Positions 37,228-52,200 of a stretch of 64,000 bases of DNA are shown here, piece by piece (the first letter of the stretch is position 1; the number at the start of each line of letters is the position of its first letter). The stretch spans positions 85,474,001 through 85,538,000 of the forward strand of contig NC_071667.1 in assembly GCF_028554725.1 (NCBI RefSeq). The letters run 5' to 3'. This DNA comes from Zeugodacus cucurbitae. Its lineage: Eukaryota > Arthropoda > Insecta > Diptera > Tephritidae. The position numbers and the translations under genes are program-made. Under the pieces are notes generated by a model. The model did not search any database. It had not been told where the DNA came from and was given only the letters and a program-made list of their open reading frames with translations.

Positions 37228-40200
37228 TCACAACTGTTTACAAATTATACCCTTCTACACTTTCCTTATTAACTTATTTTTCACTTGTTTGTAATAACAG
37301 TTTTACAACCACTATTAGAAGGGTTGTGTATATGATAATACCTGCCACTATATGAGCTAATCACCAACAGATGTCGCACACGCACGAAAGTGCATTTTGG
37401 ATGTTAAACAAACGCTGGAACCAGTAGAATGGATTATGGCATTAATCGCAGCTATAAATATAGTATTTTTGCAAACTATCGGAAAAATAGCAATTACATA
37501 CACCTCACTATAATTATAGAAGATAAGCCGGGCTACACTCTCGTGTTATAGCACTAATTCATTTTATCTGGTAAACGTGGATTCTGCAATTCTACAGACT
37601 GTGGCGACATCAATGTGCGAAGTTCTCAGCAGGAACAGGAAATCCGTTCAGTAAAGCGATGCGGTTAATAGTTCAAATGTGTCAAACTGGCTGGTAAATG
37701 ACTTTACTAATGATTGGTTTTCAAATTGCACAATGCGATGTTCCTTTCGGTATAGAACTAGACTATATCAAACCAGTGAAAGTGGAATAAATTTTATGAT
37801 TATTCTAAACTGTGCGAAAATCTCCGGATTATTTGAACTCTTTCTTAAATATCTATCGCATCCCAATACCCATATTAAAGTAAAGTCCCATCGATATTTT
37901 CAAATAAGAATTAATTTCTTTATTATTCTATTCATTGCATTATCATTTCATTGTAGTAGAGCAGAATACTGGGGTTCTGCGCTCTAAGTTTGCATGTTCC
38001 ATACATAATTCAATAGTTCTTGTATATATAGTATTTACTTAATGATTCATACTTTATAATCTGCCTTACACTTAGTATGCATATATGTAGGTATTGATTT
38101 ATATTTATACTTTAACTACTTCTTTATCATTATCACAAATAATTTAAGCATTTTTACAGAGGATTCTTATTTGTTCTATTACTTTTTACAACTTTACTTA
38201 GCTTCTATACTTTTAATTATATGTATTTGTAAATTATTTATGGATTCTTATATACCACACATACATATGTATGTATGTACATGCTTTGGTTTGTATTATG
38301 ATTTGCCTAATTGTAGTTTTGTTGTATTGTAGTATCCTTTGCTAATTTCGGCTCTTACATGCATAAATTATGTCTAATAATTCTACTTGTTTAATTATTA
38401 ATTCTCTAAGCTAGATATGCTTCTGTGCTTCTGTGTTTATGTAGATAGTAGATACATATGTATGTATAAGCTATTGATCAATAGTCTCGTTTTAAAACTT
38501 TCATTCTACACTTTTTTACAACAACAGTTCAAAGTTATTTGCTATTTCAGTTGTTTTTGTCGGCAATTTGCTAATTTTTCATTATTGAGTATGAGTGTGA
38601 GTATCCTCATGAATACATGCAAGTACAGTTACATATGATACATTTACATATTGATTTATACATAACCTTAAACTCTTGCTAACACTTAAATGATTTTTTC
38701 ATCTACTGTTATTTACATTGCGTTTGGAGATTTACAGCGCTGAATCAAATATTTTCTATAATATGTATTTTGAGTTTTTTGATATGGTCGAAGAATCGGT
38801 GACTTTTTATTCACCAAATAAGTAAATTAAATTATTTTAAATTTTCAAGAAATAGTTAAAATAATAAAAAGCATTAAAATAGCTTTTCTATCCTATTATC
38901 AAGGATATGAATAGTACACGATTATAGATCTGTTCAATCAGAGCTTTCAATATTCGAAAAGTGGAAGTTCAAAGCTCTTTTATATGTTCGTATTCAACTT
39001 CCTTATTAGTAGAGTCATTATATGGGTTATGAGAATGGTCTGGAGACATACTCGCTTATCTTATCCTACATCATCCCCATTCGTCATCGAATCGTTTGAA
39101 AAAAGGATCCAATCTGATATATTTTAATTCGAGGAGACTGTATTTTCTGTATTTAAGGATCCATTTAAAGGTTTGCTTGAGATTGTTTTTAAAGTATTTC
39201 ATATGTAATGATATATACATAAGGAGGTACATACTTGTGATATATGTATATATGTATGCATGTAAAGATATATTCATAAATCATTGCACACGAATATTAA
39301 AAGTTTTCCATTTACTGTCGTCATATTGTCATTTTCCGGCAGTTATGTATTCAGCTTATGACAATCCTCACACCTCAGCCGCGGCTGTCTGCCCGCCCAC
39401 TTGTGGAGAGTGGAAAACTTTTGCGCTGCACTCAACAACTTCCTATCGAGCTTTTATGGCATATTGTTATTGTACAGCACCATGGCTCTTGTAATTGCTA
39501 TATTACTTTTGTGAAGTTCGTTATTGCGAACTTATTGGCTGGAATTGTTGAGGAAGAGCAATATAAATTTTCTATACGATCGCTTGACGGGATTAATATG
39601 TATTTTTACATTCAAAATAACAGTTATATTATCATAATATTTAGTTGAAGTTGAAGTTGTAGTTGTAGTGGTGGCCACTGAAGGGGAGATAATGTGCAGC
39701 GCTTCAACTCCACGGCAGGGATTTTTGCATTTGGTATTGAAGATTTAATGCTTGTTTTTATTATTGTCTGAGCTCTTGGCTTCATTTTAATGATGGAATA
39801 GAAAGTCTAAGGTAAGGATTTTGCATGGTTTTATACTTGAAATTGTGAAAGGGCTTCCCTGTTATGCTCTATGAGACCATGTGACAGGTTTTAAAGATAA
39901 ATCCAGACATGAAATAATACAGACTAAATTCTATAGTCATTTGATGATGATGGAAATCGACGACTCAGAAATTTAAAAGCTCTTTTCAAAGATAGTTTGA
40001 ATGTATAAAGCATCCCATAACAGTTCCCTATTCCTACAGGGTGTCTTTGCAGGGTTCGCATTAGAAACTTTCCGATTACAACAAAGATAAAAATGCAATC
40101 GTATTACAACCGAAGTGCGCATGTATTACCAAAAACAACAAAAAGAAAAAGGAAAAAAACATAAAATATTGAACGTGTCCAATATAACTTTCGGAATGAT

Positions 40201-41354
40201 GATAATGTGTTTTTAAAGTTCTTTTATTGTTGGTATAAAATTTGAACCAAAGCTTGCAGCCAGCAAGACCCCTCCAGCTGTTAGCATAGCCGCGCGGAGG
40301 CAGATGGAGAAGACAAACGATTTGACGCATTTTGCAATGCAATTTCGTAAATCCTTAACTATAGCACCAATACATCCACACATACAAACGTACAAAAAAG
40401 CGCGCGCAGATAAATGCACACACACACACCCATTATAAGGCAAGGTGCCTTATTTCAATGTGTGTGTGTGTCTGTGCTTATGCAAATGGCAATGGTGGCA
40501 AGTGGTGATTGTGCGTCTCTGTGTGTGTGTGATTGCTGCGGTTGTATTGATAGCAGTTGGCGTTGTTGTTGTTGCACGGCAGAGTTGAAATAATCAAATG
40601 TGTGCACGTGTGTGAGTGTGTACAGGTATGAATGCCGATTTTCTTGGATTTCCAGGTCAATCGGGATTGGAGTTGGTTGAGCATTGGCTAAATGTGCACG
40701 CTGCATATTTGAGCGTTTTCAATTTTCAATTTTTCGAATCAAATTGTTGTTGTTTGCAGATATGTGAGTTTTTATTGTCGCCTATTAGACCCAAAGTATA
40801 TCGGTTAATATTTATAAAAGACAGTCTATGGCTTTTAAGTTAGATATGTCGGTAATATCGTAAATGTCTTCATATGTATATATGTATGTATATGTATTTG
40901 ATATGTTTTACTGCTACGGCAGGAGATTGTAGGAAGTACGGTACATTCGATACATTTAAAATTACGTAACTGGAAGTATTACTTTTGTTGAAATATGCTT
41001 TTCAACTTTAATAAAACGATTAAATATAATCTAAATTAAATTAATTCCAAACTGGGTGAAATGCATTTGTCTATTTGTTTGTAATTATTAAACTAGAATT
41101 AGCTAAATTCTAGATTGATTCAAGATCATTCCTTAGCAATTGCATGGATTATTATATTTTTCGAAGTTTACTTCAGTAATTCCATGTTCCGTGTAACAAG
41201 AACACTTAGATCGTTATATACATCAATTTTTAAGTTTTGCTCTCTAAATTACTTAGAATTACTTCTCGTATATATATGTATTTACACAGCACTTAGAGTC
41301 TAAATTAATGCTATAATTACAATATAAGCAACTGTCAATTTTCTATATTTTTTG

Positions 41355-41400
41355 TTTATTTTTTATTGATTTTTACTATTATTTTTTGCTAATTTTTATT
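41355..41400 (-). other. Candidate polyadenylation signal cluster
   Basis: Three AATAAA hexamers on the minus strand lie at 41395-41400, 41362-41367 and 41355-41360, within an A-rich (minus-strand) stretch. They are the first dense cluster I see downstream of the receptor stop codon at 42479 and would give a 3' UTR of about 1.1 kb. Neuronal fly genes often use several distal sites, so other ends further left are possible. Only transcript ends can decide. Confidence 0.3.
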
Positions 41401-41767
41401 CCATTGATTTACGCATTCTTCACCCGATCACCACAGTCCTTAGGAGTCTGAGGGCTTGACATAGGCCAGTATACATTGCTTGCTTGATTTCAGGGTTGTT
41501 GGAACACGTTTTCGAGAACACACATGGGAGAGATACGTGTTGCAGGGCAAAGTAATGATAAACCAGACAACCAAAGTTGAGACGAGGGAATCGATCCAGC
41601 TTCAAATCGACTAAAAAATGTGTACGAATGTATTATCACCTAAAAAAATCAGTTAAATCAAGTTATTCGATATCATATCCTTTGATTATATATGCCACCC
41701 ACAAATTGAAGCTCTTTTTCGGCAAATAAAATTGTATACGATCCTCATCAAGTTCATCGTAATATCT

Positions 41768-41900
41768 GGTACAGGGGAATGACCGAAAAATAGCAAAGGA
41801 AAATCAAAGCAATTCCAACGACAGCCGGCTTCGCGGCACCGGAATGACCGGGATTTCATTCAATGGTTGTCCTTTCGGCGATCTAAGCCTGTTTGAACAG
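41768..41900. repeat. Possible fragment of an interspersed repeat
   Basis: A GC-richer patch in AT-rich surroundings holds the decamer GGAATGACCG twice (41776-41785 and 41841-41850), and the stretch ACGACAGCCGGCTTCGCGGC (41819-41838). I associate this text with dispersed repeats in tephritid-type genomes, from memory only. Confidence 0.3.
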
Positions 41901-42478
41901 GTGGATTGTAGTAGAAAAGTTCTTAGTGCCTGTTGCAGCGTTAGTTATGGTTAGCATACTATGGGGGACTCTAGAGTCTATCAAAATTTCCCTATATGGA
42001 ATGTATGGCCAGTAATACATCTCAAAATAATATATAATTTTATAAGCTATATTTTAGGCCAAAAGTGTCTTTTTTCCATGAAAAGTCAAAAAAACTTGCT
42101 GACTTTTCTAAATATGTCTTTATCTTCTGTTGCCCTTATTTGTTCTTCTTAACATAGATCTCCTTTATATGGACCTTATGGGCCTCCTCTAATACCAGAT
42201 GCCTCAAAAGTGTTGCTGTTCTTAATTCCCACAAAACAAATATGTGTGTGCTTATGCCTTGGTATGTGTGCATTTGGGTGTGATTATAGCTCTTTAACTA
42301 TTTGTAGATTGCACCAGTCTTTTTGGTTTGCGAAATTATTGATAGTGTTCGTTCAAATCTTTCCATTTCATTGCCTATATATATAAACTTTAATATTAAT
42401 TTTCTCAGAGCGCAGCAGTGTTTCTACGCTTGTACGACTAACTTACAACTACATATATCATAATGTATGCTCTATAAC

Positions 42479-43213
42479 TTAAACACAACTCTCGGGACCT
42501 GGTAATGTGTCCGTGATAATGTGATTTCTATTTGCGTTCGTTTTCTGTGTAATCGTTGCTGTTGGTGTAATGCTCGTGGGATGCGAGCTTTGTGAGAGTA
42601 ACGAGCCGTTGCCGCTGCCACTGCCGACGCCCAGTAAGGAACCTATGCCTAGCCCCTTGGGTAATGTCATGTGGCCACTACCAGTAGACATGCCAGGTGG
42701 CAATCCCGTGGCCGCTTTACTTAAGTTGTAATCGATTAGGCTACTCGCTGCGAGATAATCAGCGATGGATAGTTGCTCATCAGCTGGTAGTGTTGATTGA
42801 TGCTGCTGCTGCTGTTGTTGTTGCATGTGAAGCAGACCCGCGTGAGTGGCTGCTGAAGACGGGTGAGGCAATGTGTGATGATTGACGTAGTGCCCATTGC
42901 TGAGATTATTCTGCATTATGGATTGCGTTGTGGTGCCACTGGAAGCTGCATTGTTCATATTGTTGGATGCGTTGCCGGCGCTGCCCGCCGAATTGAGTGT
43001 GCTGTTACTGCCGCCATAGTTGAGACCGAGCGGATCGTATCGCGAGATATCGTGCCGATTTAGCGGCAATGCGTCGTAGAGCAGTGGTTGCTGTGGACTC
43101 TGGTAGGTTTTGCGAAGATCTGTGCCCAATTTGAGAGTGCTCGATTGTGAGGGAGGGCTGTTGAGTAGGTCGTTGGAATTGGCAGGATCGTTGTAACCGA
43201 TGTTGGAAGTATC
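42479..43213 (-). CDS. Exon H: cytoplasmic tail, distal part and stop
   Basis: This exon has 735 coding bp (244 residues and TAA at 42479-42481). It starts DTSNIGYNDPANSND, with an acceptor CCCTTAG at 43214. Tyrosine-containing segments follow (KTYQSPQQPLLYDAL, SRYDPLGLNYGG), possible phosphorylation or adaptor sites. Then come Asn/Ser-rich sequence, a Gln run (about 42800-42825, mixed CAA/CAG) and a Gly/Ser-rich stretch. The last four residues are Glu-Ser-Cys-Val, which fit a class I PDZ-binding C terminus (Ser/Thr-x-Val). The 3' UTR continues to lower coordinates. Confidence 0.87.
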   Translation of the reverse strand, partial: DTSNIGYNDPANSNDLLNSPPSQSSTLKLGTDLRKTYQSPQQPLLYDALPLNRHDISRYDPLGLNYGGSNSTLNSAGSAGNASNNMNNAASSGTTTQSIMQNNLSNGHYVNHHTLPHPSSAATHAGLLHMQQQQQQQHQSTLPADEQLSIADYLAASSLIDYNLSKAATGLPPGMSTGSGHMTLPKGLGIGSLLGVGSGSGNGSLLSQSSHPTSITPTATITQKTNANRNHIITDTLPGPESCV

Positions 43214-46200
43214 CTAAGGGTGGCAAATTTAAAAGAAATTAGTAACGTTCCTTAAAAGACAAGACTTGCAACTATTTCAGCATAGGTTAGAGTAACATTT
43301 TTGGAAAGTTGGGTAAATTGAATTTCATTTCTTGTATAAATCCATATCAACTTACATAATCCGTCACTGCATTTGTACTGGCTGTGGTTGTGAAGTTCGA
43401 TTTATTTCCAGGAACACCACAATTACTACCCGCAGCACCGCTGCCACCGAGGTACAGCCCACCGGGTCTGCTGCCTAGCGGCGAAGATGTATCGCTGCCG
43501 GTCGCACTCTTTTGTGCGCTCAAAATGTCCGGTTGTTTTTCGATGCCCTGCTTGAGTGTGTAAGCCACGACTAAACGCTGATGACCCGCTCCAGTCTCAA
43601 GTGGCGCCGTCACAGTCACATCCATACCTAAAATGTGGGAAAGCCAAAAATATAAACGTGTTATTAAAAGATGGCAAATTTGATAGGTAAAGGAAAGGTA
43701 GTTGAAGGAAATAAAGAAGATCGTAGGCTTGAAATAATACTAAATATTTAATAAAATAATTTACCTAAATGTTTGTCTTTGTCGTCGCATAGGTTACGTC
43801 CACCCTGACATCGTCTCTTCCGCACAGCGATTACCACAACGAAGAGCACAGCAACGCCGACAGTGAAGAGAGTTCCAGTGAGTAGGGCAGCAAGTGGAAG
43901 TATAGAAGCCATGCGTCCGTCTGAAATAAAACAAGAAGAGGTTACAGAAAAACTTTTAAAATGTTTCTTCTTCTAGACTAATAGGTAAGATACGTCTTCA
44001 TTCAAAATTGACGAATCTTTAAAATATCCACCATTGTCTTCAATGGAATCTTCGAATATAATACAGCAAGAAGAGATTAAAGATGATGAAGAGTGTTAAA
44101 AAAGAAATTAAATAGTCCACATGCTCTAAGGACTGGAAACCAAGTAATATTTGTGTAAAGCATAGTCGAGGCCTTGGGGGAGCAATTTAATGTTCCGAAT
44201 CCTTCAAATATGCCAGCGAATATTGGAACGTTTAAGCAATAACGATTGGACTGTCGACTTCACTTTTTCTGCTATCGTCGTAATCCAACTTTACATTACA
44301 AAAAGTCAAATTACAACAAAAACACACTGGATATTTGTAGCGCTTTATGTGTCAAACATTTAAGCCAATTATGAGAGTAAACACAAAGCGCTTTACTACA
44401 CTAATTTTATATTCTATGCATCGAATTATAACCAAGTGTAAACATTTAGGCCAAATGGTATGCAAACAGCCTCCGACTAACGCTGGAAAAAAATGTTTGT
44501 ATTAATGTGGCAATCCCTGTAAATCCCGTTAAGTGCGAAAGTTGTAAGTTGTGTATCAACACGAAGGACATTGAACTGCGCACCAACACGAAAACACAAC
44601 AAGATAATAGGATAAATGAAAGAATCTTCTTCAGGCTAAATGGGTTTTCGAACGCAAAATAAGCAACGGAAGTTTTGATTGAAAATATTATTGAAGAACG
44701 ATACTAGCGATATTATTTTATCAGTTTTGAAACAAGAAAAATGAATTTTGTGGTGCCAAATAATAAGAGTGAATAGTTACATGAAAAGGCGTTAATATCT
44801 AATTAAGTTTTAAGAAAATTTGTACGGAAAACAAGCTAATTCCCCTTTAAAATATTCATTACACAATATCTAGTTAATAAATTTCCATTTTCATTGAAAG
44901 AAGTCTTTATTTGCTCTGAATTATATTGTTCTCAACAATACTATAGAATGTCTTATTTCTTCGAAAAGCTTGAGGATAAATTAAAATGTTCTGTTGTAGG
45001 TATGTATGTATGTGTATTGTTCGACCATTTGCGAATGAAAGACAAAAAATTTATGAATTTTAATGAGCACTCGGAAGCAGTATATAGATAAGTTCTAAAC
45101 TCAAGTGGCAGTGTGTGGGTGTGTGCATATATTAATTTCTGTTTACCAGATGCAATGCAAAGAAAATCTATCAGTGCACTGCTGAGTAAATAATTTGTTT
45201 GAATTTCAGATGAAAAATGAACTATTTGCATATATGCAGTACGCACTTGGCAATAAATTATTCAAAGAGCTCAGTTGTGCTAATAAATAATTAAACAACA
45301 CACATGTACTTACATACTATAATATATAAAGGGAATAAGTGCTTTACGTGCTGAATTAGATTTAATAATAGTTGAGCTTAATTTTGCCGTAAATATTTTA
45401 GAGTTAATTAAATTTTAAGGGAAAATAAAGTACTGCATTCTAACTGTTATTATTCATAGGAAATGGAGTATTATTTTAGAAAGAAGATTTTAAGACCGAA
45501 AATAATTATATAGTATATCATGTTATGATTCAGTTTTCAGAGATATTGTGGGTGATTTACTTAAAACATATGAAATTCTATAATTTGAATGAAATTACTG
45601 AATGTAATTCAAATATTTGTATTAACATTAAAGTTCTGGAATTCTTCTAACTGAACTAAGCTTATAGGAACTTATGCGTTATTTGTTACCTATTGTACAG
45701 CTCTCACATAAAAAACTAAATATTTTCGCTATAAAAATACAAGTGTTAGTGAGTGTATTTTATGGCCACTGGACTGCCATAAAAATATTATTTATCAAGT
45801 GGTAGTTATCTGCTCTTAAACATACAGACATACACTTACTTACATGCACACACCTAATGTGACACAGTGACAGTTTTACAGCAAGTTGGGTGACAATTTG
45901 CTGAGCAAATGCTTTTGTTTCAAACACAAGTCTCAAATATCCTTATTGAAAGCGAAGTGAATGTAAGTGAACTCTTGGATAAGCGTGCGTTGATTTTATT
46001 AGCTACGAGTGTCTAACGGAATATGTTTATTGATTTACTAGAAAACTCATAAAATACAAAAAAAAAAAATGCTGACTGAATGAAAGTCACATCAATGGTA
46101 ATAGTTTCCGGTGACTAAATCTATATGTATGTACGAGGGTTTATATGAAGCATGCTGGGGCAATATTTTGGCAACATACTGTACAGGCTTTCATAGTACA

Positions 46201-49200
46201 TACTTCTAAAATAAGCAGATTTCTGAAGGATACATATTCACATGAACAAATAATATACAAGAAAGAAGAAAGCAACAACTTTCAGATACGAGTATAGACT
46301 ATACTAGATCTTTTTTTATTATTGAAATAACGTCCAAAACGAGAAGACTATTATAATAAAAATCTAAAATCTAATCCTAAATCATGTGAAGTAGGCCTAA
46401 AATATGTTGAGACCTTCTAAGTAGGGAATTCAGTATCGTCTTTTGCATAGTAAAATTTTCTGAGGAAATATATAAATAACTTCGGAGATGGCTTCTGATA
46501 TGAGAACCTAACTTAAAAATACAAAATCTAAACTTTATCAGACCTTTCTGCAATCTATGGAACCTGATTAAATTCCTAGCCAGTCGAATAAAATCAATAT
46601 CCACATCAGATAACAACAAATTATTTGTTATTTTTTGTTGACAAGAAACATATTACAGCGAAAAATATAAAGAGTACATCGAGGGACACTTTCACGACAA
46701 CGAAATGCGCTCATCTGCCTTTTCTCTTATTGTTCTGTTCTGCAACATCTAACCACACTTTCCTTCAGCGAGCGCTAAGCACATCAAATAAAAACTACAC
46801 CATCGCAAGATCTAACGGTGTTTTTGGGTAGGAGCCGACAAAAAAGGCGAAAATACAATCAACCAAATACAATGCGCCAGCTTGCTGCCCAATACAATAC
46901 AGGGACATACACAGATACGCATTCGTACATGTGTATGGCAATCATACGCCAGTTATCTGCAAAACAGCCAGTCAGCCATTCAGCCAGTCAGCCAAGCACT
47001 AAAATACCAAATTTAATTTAAATAAAAAGTATAACTTGTAATGAAATTTTCGCACTTGTGCAAATATTTGCGTCAATGTGTGCTCCCAGGTGTAAACACA
47101 CAAGTGTACATACAAACATAGATATGTAGCTTATGTACCATATACATATGCTAAGGCAAGCCAAGGCGAGCGAACGGGAGTGCGAATGTGTGTGTGTGCG
47201 CCCTTTTCGGCTCCGAATATATTGCTTCTCGCTGGCAGGTAATTTCCCAAACACTAACGCGAATGTGCATATGCCAAGACAAACACACACCAAAACACGA
47301 GGGGGATTGGGGGCATTTGCATGTGTGTGTTGGTGTGAATGTGCATTGACAGCGTCTTATGAGCTTAACTCGATTTAATGCTCCCGCTTGAGATATAAAA
47401 CGCTACAAAATGATGAAAAAGTAGATTACTTCAATGTATTGGGAATATTGGTTTCACTCACACACACACACTGGTGTGGAGAGTATTTGCAGATGCTTTT
47501 ACCTCTTTGGATGTATATGTACATAAATGTGCGCAAATGTTTGCGTATAAATTTCGTACAATGTAAAAGATTAAGGCAGAATAAATAAAATTGTGGCAGC
47601 ATTGCCACATTCTCACAGTTCCAAGTAATGTGTGCTGTTCTTTGTGTTGCAACATACGTTTTTCTCCAACATTACAAGCGATACAAATGTTGTTTAGGAA
47701 GATTAACTCTTACAATCGCACCAAAGGCGAGGTAAAAACATGCCAGCAAAGACAACTTAAAAGCCGAAACATTTTCTCGCACTTTATTTTATTTGTCAAA
47801 TGCTCGTTTTAATGTGTGGCAATGTCTTGTGTTGCTTGGATGTATTGGCTGGGGCTCAGGTGCCACCGATAGGACAGGTGATGAACAGGTGAGGTGAGAC
47901 GCTTAGTCGATGCTGGCCCGTAAAAAATAGAAAACTTTTCTAGTTATCTTGCTGATTATCGATGAAATTTCGAGTGCTTTTGCAGTCGTAATCGAATTCA
48001 ACTGCGAAAGTATAATTTCTTTCTTCACTTATGAAGATTATGAAGAAACAAAGAAGAGTATGACCGCGATTATATGGTGGTTGTGGTTCATTCCTGAAAC
48101 TGGACTCTGACTTTAAATTTACAAAAAAATCCTTTTCTCATACTATTGAACCGACCCAGAAAAAGGTTTGGACAGCAACTAATTGATGTATGCTTATAAG
48201 AAATCGTTAAAATGGTGCTTAAGAAATATGTGAAAGATCGGTCATATTAAGAAGATACAGTTCATACAATAGATGTCGCTTGAATCGCTGATTAATCTAG
48301 CGGGGAATTATTTCAAACACAAAAGCTTCTTGCACAGAAGAAAGTAGAGAATGAGTCGGGTCTTACAAAGGTACAATATTTTCAAAGAGATCCCAATATT
48401 CTAGCATACAAATACAAGAACCATCGACAGAACACATTTACGCTGTTAAAACAAGCTCTGGAAAGAGACGCAAATTTCGTACTGGTGAGCTATTTTCCTA
48501 TGAGATCAACTTTTTCCAAAAACACTAAATAATGTTGTTGTTGTTGTTGTTGCGTATTTCATGTCGCTTCTGCCAAACTGAAAGATAATGCATCTCCAAG
48601 GAGTCTGCGTCTGTTAAGTTAAACAGCATATTTGGAAAACATTAAATTGCCGATAAAGCGAAGCGCACATACCTTCGATTGTTAACGGTAAATATGCGGT
48701 GCACACACAAACAACTGGGATTACAATCTCATATGTATGTATGTGTTTACAATTTGGTTGCAAATAATAGCAATTCTTGCCCTGCCAGAGTGCCTTTGTT
48801 ACACCCACGCAATTCCCACATAAATATACACGAACTGCTGTGATAATCAGCTTTATTGTTGCTGTTGCAGCAGATAGGCGAAAAATTAAAATATTATTAA
48901 GTGTACTGTGTTGTTTTCAATCCAATATCGCATGCAAATCTCTCATTACTGAGTGTATTTGTGTTAAATAACATGAATATTTAGCTCAAAGTCAAATAAA
49001 TTTTCTTGGAATATAATTCCATTTAAATTTGATGGGTTTGATTTGCGATAAGAAACCGTTGAGTGAAAATGGAGAGAAGTCATTAAAAATTTCAGTGTTT
49101 AATAACAATTATTAGATGTAGATTAATGAGTTGAGAATTCAACCTTCTGAAAACAGTTAACAAGAATGAGCGAAGTTTCGCCTCAATTAATGTATGAGCT

Positions 49201-52200
49201 GTAACGAATACGCTGTTTTGGTCGAGTTTCAGTGAATTATACACGTGTCTAGGAACAAGAGCAACTTTAATAATTATGCCTGAGCAACAATTGAAACAAA
49301 AACTGATTGATAATTCTCTACAAATTCTCTAATTTTCAACAAATCTCTACAATGTACTGATTTGCATTTTCGGTAATAAATATTAAATAATCATGCTTTG
49401 TCATCAGTCTTAATATGACCTCTGATACTTTGGACGTACATATTCGTATATCGCACCTAATTAATGACACCTACGACAACAATATTTGCAACATACAGAC
49501 ATACGTAGAAGAGGTATGAATATATAACGGCACACACATTCAAAACTGTTCGTAATAAATATTTCACACACATTCTGAAAGGCTTGCTCCTATATTTACT
49601 CATCAGACTGCCTAATATTGATCCATATACTATACTCACGAGTTTGGGTAAGAACCCTATAGGAAAGTTCACTAATACAAACAAGTCTTTTTATAACTAG
49701 TACCTCAAGTAGCCTTTTTGGACAGTCATTAAGTCCGATAACAAGCAAACAAACAAAGAAAGGATAAACATAGTCAATATAGGCATCGATCTGTTTGGTA
49801 TCCCTTCCTTATTCTAAAACTCCAGATTCGAAAACTAAATTCTAGTGGAACAGTTCTGATAAAAATTATGTTGATAGGATCTGAGAAACGCAGATTTCTT
49901 GCGACTATTTCTAAAATAATTGTTGAAGTTCCTACTGGGTACGTATGCGACCATTAGTGGGCATATATTTATGCCTTGGATTTATCTGTAATCATATACC
50001 ACAATCATGCGCCATAATAATGAAGATTATATTTCCCAGGCCGAGACATAAATAGAAAAGTAAATAAATTAATCGATTGGGATTTGTTATTTATAATGGA
50101 AGGGTAATGAAGTTCGGCTATTCGAAACGAAACTTTCAGTTCGGCAATGAAACTGAAATAAATAAATATCATGTGCGATGAAGGAAGGAAAGAAAGTAAG
50201 GAAGGAAAGTTGGTAAGTAATATTGAAGAAAGTAATGGAGAATTATGAATTAATGGACACACGCACACATACACACATATATAAGCGTTGAGCGAAAGAA
50301 AAATTCGATTTCCTGCCTTCCATATAGATATACATACATACATAGTATATATAGAGAGACGATTATGGGCATTGCTAATGGCTCGCTTGTACATACATGC
50401 ACACATATGAAAGTCCGTATAATGATAGACGTGTGTGCGCACGTTCGTTGCTAACTGTCTGATTTATGGGCATACGTAATGCGTTTAATAAACAAAATAT
50501 GGCAAAATACGAGCTTCGACATAAACTAACACATTGAACGATCTACAAACTGTCTTTAATGCCTCCAGCTGAGATGCATTTGCAAATAGCGCTTGCAAAA
50601 CGAAAATAAAAAATTTTCAACTCCAAGCGGTCGCAATTTATACACTAATATTGAATAATTCAAAATACCCGAGTAAAACATCGAAATTACATATTTGCCT
50701 GAGTACATGACGGAGCAAATCCGATTTCCTTGACAAGCAGCAATTCATGTGCGCAATATTTACTTTTCATAAAATTAAAATAATAAAATAATGCAAAACC
50801 CACTCTCTCTCACACCCCCGTGCACCACTCCTTAAGTATGCCAAGCGAGTATGCAAATGTGGCTCAATGACTATTCGGCCGCGCCAAAAAGGAGCAACCA
50901 TGGATATCACAAGTATCGCGTTGAGCGGTGGAAAAGGACACAGCGCCGCCGCTCAATTTCGCTATTTTATCTATGTATTTATGCGAAATTGTTTATTGCG
51001 CTTTGTTATCGCGCCTCCATTGTGAGTGAATTGAATGTCAACGAGCAGGGAATGCGGGGTTGGAGTGGCCTTATTCGTCAAAAGCGCGATTGTTGAGCGG
51101 TCCGCAGCCATGAACCAAAGAATCAACCGTTAAAGTGACACAAAAAGGCAGAGCGGGTTACATTGCGGTGGGTAAAAACAAAAAAAAAAAATAATGGAAA
51201 TCAAAAAGCAGTAAATAAGCGTAACGTCACATTTTCGTGAGACCCTGGTCCTTTTCTGTTTGTTCTTTGTTTGTTGCAGTCTCCTTGGGTAGCTTCTTGT
51301 TTACATTTGTCACAATGCAAATGAGTGAAAGGAAGAGTATTAAATGAATAAATAATTCAAATACAAGATTATAGGTAATAATACCGCTTGCAATGCAAAG
51401 AGACTACAAGTGAAAATGTGAAGCGTCCGCTTATTCAAGTGGCTTTGTCAATGGTAATTCTGGGTTGTCGGCGGGTCTTCAATGAGTGCTTGATGTTTGC
51501 TTGCCGTTGCCATGTAAAGAACTTAAAGGCAGTATTTTAATATATATGTATGTGCATCTTATTTAATTTCTCTTTGAAAGATATGTTTCGATAATCTGCC
51601 AACATGATGCACAGAGTATAAGAGTTTCATTAACCTAACCGTTGTTTCTAAAATTTAAAACTAATTGATATGGATAAAGAGATGGGTTCATGGAAAAGAT
51701 CAGGTTGATGAGACGAGTTCAAATTCGGATCTGTCTGTCTATTGGTCTATCGATCCAATAAATGAGGAAATTATCTATAGCGAATTAACTAGAGTTGAAG
51801 ACCGTTATATAACATTTATCAACACATGGCCATAGAGCTTGGCAACAATTACGCATCATACGCTATAAAAGCCTCATAAAATCATTATATTTCATTATTA
51901 CGTACCTGTCCGCTTCTCCGCCTCATTGATGGGTATATTCTCCAAAACAATTGGTTCCGAACGACCTTTCTGATTGACACTGTAAACGACTAAATGGAGC
52001 GCTGGATTTGGATCCGGATAGTAATCCATTGAGGTCAAATCTAAATAGAGTAAAAATCAAAGTAAATAAATATATTAGTACGAACTATAATTAAGAAAAC
52101 GTAGAAGATTCAAAATTACAGTATATAACAACATTTTCAGAGAGTAAAATGCGAATACTATAGAGGATACTCTCAGAGAACCCTTAGCGTTTGTTAATGA

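Larger units (their letters stand above)
37228..42478. other. Region downstream of the receptor gene; probable 3' UTR in its right part
   Basis: From 42478 leftward this is the expected 3' UTR of the receptor, at least to the AATAAA cluster at 41355-41400. Further left the DNA is AT-rich with TATGTATG runs (38260-38285, 39242-39262, 40872-40898), and CA/GT arrays at about 40415-40470. A small GC-richer repeat-like patch lies at 41768-41900. No second gene seen. Confidence 0.4.
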
